From: Streptomyces sp. XY006 | GTDB lineage: Bacteria > Actinomycetota > Actinomycetes > Streptomycetales > Streptomycetaceae | Direction: 5' to 3' | NCBI RefSeq assembly: GCF_002237655.1 | Contig: NZ_NOKT01000008.1 | Location: 186,001 to 250,000 of the forward strand | DNA length: 64,000 nucleotides | Shown here: one piece after another, positions 58,421 through 64,000 of the stretch | Numbering within the stretch: the stretch's first letter is position 1 | Layout: each line of letters opens with the position of its first letter | Made by a program: the position numbers and the translations under genes | The notes under the pieces: model-generated | What the model was told of the DNA's origin: nothing | The model's input: only the letters and a program-made list of their open reading frames with translations | Databases searched by the model: none

Positions 58421-59604
58421 CGGCGGTGACGTCCCAGGAGGCGGCCCGGGAGCTCCTGCGCGAGTTCCCGGTCGTCGACGGCCACAACGACCTGCCCTGG
58501 GCGCTGCGCGAACAGGTCCGCTACGACCTCGACGCCCGTGACATCGCCACCGACCAGAGCGCCCATCTGCATACCGACATCCCCCGGCTGCGCGCGGGCG
58601 GGGTCGGCGCCCAGTACTGGTCGGTGTACGTCCGCACGGACGCGCCCGACCCGGTGGCCGCCACCCTCGAACAGATCGACTGCGTCCGGCAGTTGCTGAC
58701 CCGCCACCCCGAGGACCTGCGCCCCGCGCTCACCGCCGCCGACCTGGAGGCCGCGCGCGGGGAGGGCCGTATCGCCTCGCTCATGGGCGCGGAGGGCGGC
58801 CACTCCATCGCCAACTCGCTGGGCACCCTGCGCGGCCTGTACGGGCTGGGCGTGCGGTACATGACCCTCACCCACAACGACAACGTCGACTGGGCGGACT
58901 CCGCGACCGACGAGCCGCGGGCCGGCGGCCTCACCGCGTTCGGCCGCGAGGTCGTCCGGGAGATGAACCGCCTCGGCATGCTCGTCGACCTCTCCCACGT
59001 GGCGGCGACGACCATGCGGGACGCGCTCGACACGAGCTCGGCCCCGGTGATCTTCTCCCACTCCTCCGCTCGGGCCGTGTGCGACCACCCGCGCAACGTC
59101 CCGGACGACGTCCTGGAGCGGCTGCCCGCCAACGGCGGCATGGCGATGGTGACGTTCGTGCCCAAGTTCGTGCTCCAGGCGGCCGTGGACTGGACGGCCG
59201 AGGCCGACGAGAACATGCGCGCCCACGGCTTCCACCACCTCGACACCACCGCGGAGGCCATGAAGGTGCACCGCGCCTTCGAGGAGCGGCATCCGCGCCC
59301 GGTCGCCACCGTCGCCACGGTGGCCGACCACCTGGACCACATGCGCGAGGTCGCCGGTGTCGACCACCTCGGCATCGGCGGCGACTACGACGGCACGGCC
59401 TTCACCCCGGACGGCCTGGACGACGTCTCGGGCTACCCGAACCTGATCGCCGAACTGCACGACCGCGGCTGGTCCAAGGCCGACCTGGCCAAGCTCACCT
59501 GGAAGAACGCGGTGCGGGTGCTGGGCGCGGCCGAGGACGTGGCCCGGGGGCTTCAGGAGACCCGGTCGCCGTCCAACGCGCGCATCGAGGACCTCGACGG
59601 CTGA
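58417..59604 (+). CDS. Membrane-dipeptidase-type (M19) zinc dipeptidase
   Basis: The 395-residue enzyme keeps the renal-dipeptidase metal ligands: His23 and Asp25 in VDGHNDLPW, bridging Glu126 in MGAEGGHS, His194 in VDLSHVA and His215 in [10 protein letters not shown]. The substrate-side Asp is in IGGDYDGT. It hydrolyses dipeptides and related amides. No signal peptide is present, so it should be cytoplasmic. It is coupled to purE by GTGA. The protein at 61924 is a paralogue that has lost these ligands. GTG 58426 is an alternative start. Confidence 0.93.
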   Translation: MTAVTSQEAARELLREFPVVDGHNDLPWALREQVRYDLDARDIATDQSAHLHTDIPRLRAGGVGAQYWSVYVRTDAPDPVAATLEQIDCVRQLLTRHPEDLRPALTAADLEAARGEGRIASLMGAEGGHSIANSLGTLRGLYGLGVRYMTLTHNDNVDWADSATDEPRAGGLTAFGREVVREMNRLGMLVDLSHVAATTMRDALDTSSAPVIFSHSSARAVCDHPRNVPDDVLERLPANGGMAMVTFVPKFVLQAAVDWTAEADENMRAHGFHHLDTTAEAMKVHRAFEERHPRPVATVATVADHLDHMREVAGVDHLGIGGDYDGTAFTPDGLDDVSGYPNLIAELHDRGWSKADLAKLTWKNAVRVLGAAEDVARGLQETRSPSNARIEDLDG

Positions 59605-59622
59605 CCGCCGCCGCGATCGTGA

Positions 59623-59666
59623 CCTTGGCCGATGTGCGCACATGCGGTGCCGCTCCACGGCCAAGG
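59623..59666 (+). terminator. Hairpin after the purKE-dipeptidase operon
   Basis: CCTTGGCCG (59623-59631) pairs with CGGCCAAGG (59658-59666). The 26-nt loop contains the palindrome GTGCGCAC. It lies 19 nt after the stop. Confidence 0.55.
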
Positions 59667-59771
59667 CCGTCCGGCTCCTGTTGAACGGCCGCGCGGACGG
59701 GTAGGACCCTCATACGCGTGCAGCGCTCTTCTGTGGCGGGTCTGGTCTTGGTACGGGCGAGAGGGGGCGGC

Positions 59772-59996
59772 GTGGCTGAGGAGCAGAGTCCGTATTCCTG
59801 GCGGCGGAGTAGCTATAGCGGCGGTAGCGGCAGCAATGACAATCAGTGCTGCGAGATGGCCGCGTTCCCCGAAGAGGTCTGGATACGGGATTCCAAGCAT
59901 CCGAGCGGCAGAGTGCTGACCTTCACGCCGGCGGCCTGGCGCAGCGCGATGGTGTGGCTGTCCGCCCCGGAGTATCCGGGGCGTAATCATGAATGA
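59772..59996 (+). CDS. DUF397-domain protein
   Basis: The 74-residue product has the DUF397 pattern: WRRSSYSGGSGSNDNQCCEM, then VWIRDSKHPSG and LTFTPAAWRSAMVWL. DUF397 genes in Streptomyces almost always accompany XRE regulators with a DUF5753 domain, and one is encoded nearby at 60712-61566. Paired systems of this type influence development and antibiotic production. GTG 59772 has GAGGGGG five bases upstream; the longer frame has no ribosome-binding site. The next gene overlaps its stop by eight bases. Confidence 0.88.
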   Translation: MAEEQSPYSWRRSSYSGGSGSNDNQCCEMAAFPEEVWIRDSKHPSGRVLTFTPAAWRSAMVWLSAPEYPGRNHE

Positions 59997-60288
59997 CTCG
60001 GACACCGCTGGACGTGGCATGAGCAGCCGAAGCCGTGAACGATCCATCACAAGGGGTCTCTTCGGGTATTGCCTGGTGACTGGCACGCTGGCATCAGCCT
60101 GCGGAGCGGCCGCTTCCCTGCTGGGCGGAAGTCTTTGGGTGCGACTCACCCTGTGGCTGACGGTGTTGATCGGCATGTCGGCTGCCGCGAGCTGGTGGTG
60201 GGCCCAGTCTCCGGCTAGGGCCCGCCAGTGGACGGTGGATCTTCTGGTGCGTCCGGCAACGAGGGACGCACCGTCTCGAAGAGCTTGA
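59989..60288 (+). CDS. Small membrane protein of the DUF397 module
   Basis: The 99-residue product has two hydrophobic segments (LFGYCLVTGTLASACGAAAS; LWLTVLIGMSAAASWWWA) and basic ends. I do not recognise it. It overlaps the DUF397 stop, and its 3' end overlaps the 3' end of the opposite-strand gene by 74 bp (60215-60288). ATG 60019 is an alternative start. Confidence 0.65.
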   Translation: MNDSDTAGRGMSSRSRERSITRGLFGYCLVTGTLASACGAAASLLGGSLWVRLTLWLTVLIGMSAAASWWWAQSPARARQWTVDLLVRPATRDAPSRRA

Positions 60289-60673
60289 TGAACGTCCTGA
60301 CCAGGAGCGGGCCTCCACTGACACTGCCGAACCAGCACATCTCCGGCGGCACGCCCATCCGGATGCCGGCGTAGGCCACCAGCGCGGAGACGGCGGCGGA
60401 GAACAGGACCAGCGCGGCCAGGTTGCGGATGATGCGTATGACGTCGTCGACATGGGCCCGCCGGCGCCGTATGGGGTTGTCGGTTTCCGCCTTTTTCAGT
60501 CGTAGTAGACGGGTGCACGCCTCCCGACTGCCGAGCCCCTGCGGGACCGGTATGACGTGCTCGTGCTGCCGACCGGGCCCAGGGGTGTCGGCCTGGCGGG
60601 GGGCGGCGTTGCTCCCGCTTCTGGAACTCGACTCCGGTCCACGGCGCTTCTTCCTCCCCTTGTCGGTCGTCAT
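60215..60673 (-). CDS. Membrane protein downstream of the XRE regulator
   Basis: The 152-residue product has a hydrophilic, basic first half (DKGRKKRRGPESSSRSGSNA) and two hydrophobic segments at about 75-115 (IRNLAALVLFSAAVSALVAY; EMCWFGSVSGGPLLVRTFI). No family is recognised. AGGGGAA lies four bases before the ATG. It follows the XRE gene by 38 bp on the same strand, so the two are probably co-transcribed. Its end overlaps the convergent small membrane-protein gene. Confidence 0.72.
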   Translation of the reverse strand: MTTDKGRKKRRGPESSSRSGSNAAPRQADTPGPGRQHEHVIPVPQGLGSREACTRLLRLKKAETDNPIRRRRAHVDDVIRIIRNLAALVLFSAAVSALVAYAGIRMGVPPEMCWFGSVSGGPLLVRTFIKLFETVRPSLPDAPEDPPSTGGP

Positions 60674-60711
60674 GGCTTCCCCTGGGCCCCCGGTGGCACG
60701 CTGAACCGACG

Positions 60712-61566
60712 TCAGGTGCGGTGGAATTGTTCGATGAGTTCGTCCAACAGCGTGACCGTCTCGTCCTCGGTCAGCGCTTTGTTGCGCAGGTCCTCGAAGC
60801 ACTCCTGGTAGCGGGCGACCAGTTCACGATCGTCCCGGTTCGTCAGAGTGCCTCCCGGGCCTGCCACGTAGAGCACGTCTTCGTCGTCCTGGAAGCCCAG
60901 GAGGAAGAAGCTGCTGTCGAGACTGTCGTGTGCGCCGGCGGTGAAGGGCAGCGCCCGGAGAGTGGCACGCTGCCCGCTGATGAGTTCCTTGAGGAACAGC
61001 AACTGGCGGCGCATGGTGGCCGGTCCTCCGACTTGGCGGCGCAGAGCCGCTTCGTCGATGACCATCTCCACCTCAGGTCCGTCCTCGTGGAGAACACGCT
61101 CCTGCCGGGCGATGCGCAGGTCGATGCGCTGCTGAGCCCTGGTGTCGGACTGGCCCGCCTCGAACAAGGCAGTGACGTAGTCCGAGATCTGCAAATGACC
61201 TGGGATGAGACTGGGGTGGTAGCCCCGGATGGCGTTCGCGGCGCTCTCGTAACCCAGGTACTGGGCAAACGGCTGGCTGATGACGTTGTTGTACTCGGAC
61301 CACCAGGCCTGTCCCTTGCTGCCTCGGGCCGCCTCCTCCAACTCCGCGATGAGCTCCGGATCGTCGACACCGTACTCGAGGAGCATCGCCCGTAGGTCCG
61401 TGACGGACAGACTCACGGTGCCAGCCTCGATCCGGATCAGCTTGGACAACGACCACTCGAGCACGTCGGCTGCCTGCCGTTGGGTCAGACCGCGCTTGTC
61501 GCGGGCCGCTTTCAGGGCGAGACGCAGCTTGCGGCGGTTGAGGCTCGGGTCCACGGACCTGGGCAT
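60712..61566 (-). CDS. XRE-family regulator with DUF5753 domain
   Basis: The 284-residue protein has an N-terminal helix-turn-helix (LKAARDKRGLTQRQAADVLE, then WSLSKLIRIEAGTVSLSVTD) and a DUF5753 domain. Recognisable DUF5753 elements are WWSEYNNVISQPFAQYLGYE, LIPGHLQISDYVTALF, RQERVLHEDGPEVEMVIDEA and LPFTAGAHDSLDSSFFLLGF. Such regulators are the usual partners of DUF397 proteins. GAAGGAG lies four bases before ATG 61566, which rejects a longer frame. A TATGAT -10 is present upstream. Confidence 0.92.
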   Translation of the reverse strand: MPRSVDPSLNRRKLRLALKAARDKRGLTQRQAADVLEWSLSKLIRIEAGTVSLSVTDLRAMLLEYGVDDPELIAELEEAARGSKGQAWWSEYNNVISQPFAQYLGYESAANAIRGYHPSLIPGHLQISDYVTALFEAGQSDTRAQQRIDLRIARQERVLHEDGPEVEMVIDEAALRRQVGGPATMRRQLLFLKELISGQRATLRALPFTAGAHDSLDSSFFLLGFQDDEDVLYVAGPGGTLTNRDDRELVARYQECFEDLRNKALTEDETVTLLDELIEQFHRT

Positions 61567-61923
61567 GGCGCTCCTTCGGGAGAGTGACGGCGGCGAACAG
61601 CACTTGGCGTGCCGAAACTTTCCCATCATACGCGGTCGAATCGACGGTCATCCAAAAGAGTGACTCGAATGGCCGCATGCTTGACGCTGTCGTCGGTTTG
61701 GAGATACCCGAACGACACATGTCTAATCGACCTGAGCTGGAGTAGACCTGATGAGTGGTGCAGGTCACATCATCGATATCAAAGAAGTGTGAATTCCCGG
61801 GACTCACGCGTCCACAGGGGGAAGAAACCCGGCGCCGTACTCCGAACGCCGCGCCCACCAGGAACCGCCCCCCGCGCCGTGCGACGGTGACCGTACCTCA
61901 CGAACGACCGTACGGGAGCCGCC
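61567..61923. promoter_or_regulatory. Divergent control region between XRE and the dipeptidase-like gene
   Basis: This 357-bp gap is less GC-rich than its surroundings. It carries the XRE promoter and repeated GACCTGA/AGGTCA-like half-sites between 61728 and 61770 that could be regulator sites. No gene is supported. Confidence 0.45.
61625..61655 (-). promoter_or_regulatory. Promoter of the XRE regulator
   Basis: On the minus strand TTGGAT (61650-61655) and TATGAT (61625-61630) are 19 bp apart. The -10 is near-perfect. The leader would be about 50 nt. Confidence 0.55.
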
Positions 61924-63057
61924 ATGGCAGATCTCCAGGACGACCTGCGCCCCACCGCCGCGGCCGGCGACCTCGACGACCTGGCCGACCCGTACCCCGA
62001 GGAGGCCGTCGTCACGGCGGAGTCCTACGAGGCCGTCTCCGACCCCGACGACGCGCCGCTGACCCGGGCGCACGCCATCCTCACCGCGCACCCCGTCGCC
62101 GACGGCTACAACGGACTGCCCTGGGCCCTCAGGCGCCTGTCGTACTACGACCTGGAGCTCGGCGAGAGCACCGTCGACACGGACGTGCCCCGGCTGCGCG
62201 AGGGCCATGTGGGCGCCCTGTTCTGGGCGTTGCACCTGCCCGAGGGACTGGACGGGGACCGGGCCGTCGGCGTCATCCTGGAGCAACTGGACCTGGCCCG
62301 GACAGTCGTGCGCACCTGCGAGGAGAGCCTGCGTCCCGCCGGTACGGCCGGGGAGGTCGTGGACGCCCGCAGCTGCGGCCGGGTCGCGGTGCTCCTCGGT
62401 CCCGCCGGGGCCTCGGCGGTGGGCGACTCCGTGGGCATCCTGCGCCAGCTGCACCGGCTCGGCCTGCGCGTGCTGACCCTGTCCGGGGTGTCCTGGGCGA
62501 GCGAGGCGGGACTGACCCGGTTCGGCGAGGAGGTCGTGCGCGAGATGAACCGGCTCGGCGTGATCGCGGACCTCTCCGGCGCCTCCCCGCAGACCCTGCG
62601 CCGCGCCCTCAGCCTCTCCCGGGCCCCGGTGCTGTGCAGCCGCTCCGCCGCCCGGGCCGTCCGCCCGCACCCGGCGAACCTCCCCGACGACCTGCTGGCG
62701 GAGCTGGGCGCGGCCAAGGGGCTGTGCCTGGTGCCGCTGACCGCCGAGCAGACCGGTCCGACCGTCCGCGACGTGGCCGACCACCTCGACCACATCCGGG
62801 AGGTGGCCGGAGCCCACAGCGTCGGCCTGTCCGGCACGTACGACACCGGCTCCGCCCACCCGCAGGGGCTCGGTGACACCTCCTGCTACCCGCGGCTGAT
62901 CGGCGAACTGCTGCGCCGCGGCTGGGAGGAGGCCGATGTGGCCCTGCTGACCTGGGGCAACGTCCAGCGCGTGCTGCGCGGCGCCGACTTCACCGCCCGG
63001 GCCGCCCAGCAGCGCCGCGCACCGTCCACGGCGACGATCTCGGACCTGGACGGCTGA
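61924..63057 (+). CDS. Dipeptidase-like (M19 fold) protein lacking the metal ligands
   Basis: The 377-residue protein aligns along its length with the active dipeptidase at 58417. Both share [14 protein letters not shown], DHLDHxREVAG and the final SDLDG/EDLDG. The metal ligands are replaced: HND becomes Tyr62-Asn-Gly64 in VADGYNGLPW, the bridging Glu becomes Ala in LGPAGASAV, DLSH becomes DLSG, FSHSS becomes CSRSA, and GGDYDG becomes SGTYDTG. It also has an acidic N-terminal extension of about 40 residues. Hydrolysis in the known way is not possible, so it is probably a pseudoenzyme with a binding or regulatory role. GGGAG precedes the ATG. The frame is intact. Confidence 0.88.
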   Translation: MADLQDDLRPTAAAGDLDDLADPYPEEAVVTAESYEAVSDPDDAPLTRAHAILTAHPVADGYNGLPWALRRLSYYDLELGESTVDTDVPRLREGHVGALFWALHLPEGLDGDRAVGVILEQLDLARTVVRTCEESLRPAGTAGEVVDARSCGRVAVLLGPAGASAVGDSVGILRQLHRLGLRVLTLSGVSWASEAGLTRFGEEVVREMNRLGVIADLSGASPQTLRRALSLSRAPVLCSRSAARAVRPHPANLPDDLLAELGAAKGLCLVPLTAEQTGPTVRDVADHLDHIREVAGAHSVGLSGTYDTGSAHPQGLGDTSCYPRLIGELLRRGWEEADVALLTWGNVQRVLRGADFTARAAQQRRAPSTATISDLDG

Positions 63058-63058
63058 C

Positions 63059-63082
63059 GGGCCCGTCCTCCCGGACGGGCCC
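63059..63082. terminator. Bidirectional terminator
   Basis: GGGCCCGTCC (63059-63068) pairs with GGACGGGCCC (63073-63082), directly after the dipeptidase-like gene and before the convergent VOC pair. Confidence 0.8.
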
Positions 63083-63133
63083 GCGGGTCGGTCGTGCAGA
63101 GGTCGGCCGTGCCCGACGCGGCACGGGCGGAGG

Positions 63134-63526
63134 TCAGCCGTGCTCGATGCGGCACAGGCAGAACGGATGCCCCGCCGGATCTGCGTACACCCGGAAGTCC
63201 TTCTTCTCGTAGTCCTCCCGGTCCAGCACTGTCGCGCCCAGCGCCAGCACCCGCTCCTCGGCCGCGTCGATCTCCTCCCAGGTCGACCCGGCGTCGAAGT
63301 CCAGGTGGAACTGCTGGGCGTTGCGGTCGGCCCGCGGCCACTCCGGCGGCGTGTGGCCGTCCGAGCGCTGGAAGGCGAGCCGGGGCCCGCCCGGGACACG
63401 CAGTACGACCCAGTCGGGGTCGTCGTCCTCCGGCGTCCCGCCGCCCACCTGCGCCTAGAAGCGGGCGAGCGCGCGCGGGTCGGGGCAGTCGACGACCACG
63501 GAACGGAAACGTGCCACTGCGGACAT
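63134..63526 (-). pseudogene. VOC/glyoxalase-like gene interrupted by a nonsense codon
   Basis: From ATG 63526, which has AGGAGG five bases upstream, the frame reads MSAVARFRSVVVDCPDPRAL and then ARF. It then meets TAG at codon 24 (63455-63457), and continues in the same frame as AQVGGGTPEDDDPDW through to FRVYADPAGHPFCLCRIEHG. The adjacent intact copy has FYAQVLGG at this point, so a Tyr codon appears to have become TAG. The rest of the frame is open. A shorter product could start at GTG 63448 but would lack the first strand of the fold. Confidence 0.85.
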
Positions 63527-63540
63527 GGGGCCTCCTGGTC

Positions 63541-63912
63541 TCAGCCGGCGCAGAGGCAGAACGGGTGCCCGGCCGGGTCGGCGTAAACCCGGAAGCTGCG
63601 CTCACGGTCCTCGGCGTCCAGCGGCTTCGCGCCCAGTGCCAGCACGCCCTTCTCGGCCGTGTCCATGTCGTCCACCACCAGGTCGAGGTGGAACTGCTGC
63701 GAGTGCTCGGGCGAGGGCCACCGTGGCGGCACGAACCCGGGCGCGGCCTGGAACGCCAGCGCCGGCCCGCCCGGCACCTTCAGGTCCACCCATTCGTCCG
63801 CGCCGTCGGTCTCCACCGTCGGCGTGCCGCCGAGCACCTGCGCGTAGAAGCCCGCCAGGGCGCGGGGGTCGGGACAGTCCAGGACGACGACGCCCATCTT
63901 GGCGAGAGCCAT
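63541..63912 (-). CDS. VOC (glyoxalase/bleomycin-resistance fold) protein
   Basis: The 123-residue protein has the two beta-alpha-beta-beta-beta modules of the vicinal-oxygen-chelate fold: MGVVVLDCPDPRALAGFYAQ, LKVPGGPALAFQAAPGFVPP, QQFHLDLVVDDMDTAEKGVL and RVYADPAGHPFCLCAG. QFHLDL and the late HPFCLC supply candidate metal ligands. Its reaction is unknown. GAGGAGG precedes the ATG. The interrupted copy follows 14 bp downstream, so they form a tandem duplicate. Confidence 0.88.
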   Translation of the reverse strand: MALAKMGVVVLDCPDPRALAGFYAQVLGGTPTVETDGADEWVDLKVPGGPALAFQAAPGFVPPRWPSPEHSQQFHLDLVVDDMDTAEKGVLALGAKPLDAEDRERSFRVYADPAGHPFCLCAG

Positions 63913-63945
63913 GACTTCCTCCTCGAAGTCGCTGCTACCAGGGAA

Positions 63946-63990
63946 GGTGTTACCTGTGAGGGTGTTACCTGTGAGGGTGTTACCTATAGG
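63946..63990. repeat. Three 15-bp direct repeats at the right edge
   Basis: GGTGTTACCTGTGAG occurs at 63946 and 63961, and a degenerate third copy is at 63976. The last copy also forms TTACC-N11-GGGTAA with the window's end. The repeats lie about 35 bp upstream of the VOC start codon and look like an operator array. Confidence 0.6.
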
Positions 63991-64000
63991 GAGCGGGTAA

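Overview
This is a 64-kb piece of chromosome from a Streptomyces species. The evidence is the very high GC content, the strong G/C bias at third codon positions (which creates long antisense shadow ORFs), a UUA-reading tRNA-Leu of the bldA type, and family combinations typical of the genus: DUF397 with XRE/DUF5753, Rpf-LysM proteins, a SigB-like partner-switching locus and a hut cluster with hutF. From memory, the gene order resembles the S. coelicolor interval from about SCO3111 down to SCO3057; no database comparison was run. I found no phage, insertion sequence, CRISPR array or rRNA, so this looks like core chromosome.

Region 1 (1-14.1 kb): an ABC exporter pair cut by the window edge, the repair-coupling factor mfd, a small MT0933-like protein divergent from a secreted HNH lipoprotein, a membrane protein coupled to a Ser/Thr kinase with a C-terminal repeat region, a SurA-like lipoprotein, mazG and a CYP107-like P450.

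Region 2 (14.1-23.3 kb): two resuscitation-promoting factors, the second behind a ydaO-type c-di-AMP riboswitch, then eno, a DivIC-like septum protein, a DUF501 gene and ppx in a compact series. Next are a type II NADH dehydrogenase behind a strong Rex-like operator and a cyclopropane-fatty-acid synthase.

Region 3 (23.3-39.8 kb): a second ABC exporter pair paralogous to the first, the bldA tRNA, and pobA with a perfect 22-bp operator-like palindrome. It continues with a BAX-inhibitor protein, small genes, a thiolase, an SGNH hydrolase, cystathionine beta-synthase, a divergent XRE regulator/SDR pair, a small membrane protein and an RpiR regulator.

Region 4 (39.8-47.2 kb): a PLP decarboxylase divergent from the histidine-utilisation operon hutU, M20 amidohydrolase, hutF, hutI. 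The M20 gene sits where a HutG-type deformylase would be expected.

Region 5 (47.2-64 kb): a SigB-family sigma factor with its STAS antagonist and anti-sigma kinase, the last two each preceded by the same GTTT-N14-GGGTGT promoter. Then come two exported proteins (one LPXTG-like), a POT transporter, a two-component system, GtrA, and purK-purE-dipeptidase. The end holds a DUF397/small-membrane-protein/XRE-DUF5753 module, a dipeptidase homologue that has lost its metal ligands, and tandem VOC genes of which one carries a nonsense codon.

Several genes appear to be transcribed without a leader, with a TAnnnT -10 box 6-7 nt before the start codon. No in-frame TTA codon was seen by eye in any called gene.
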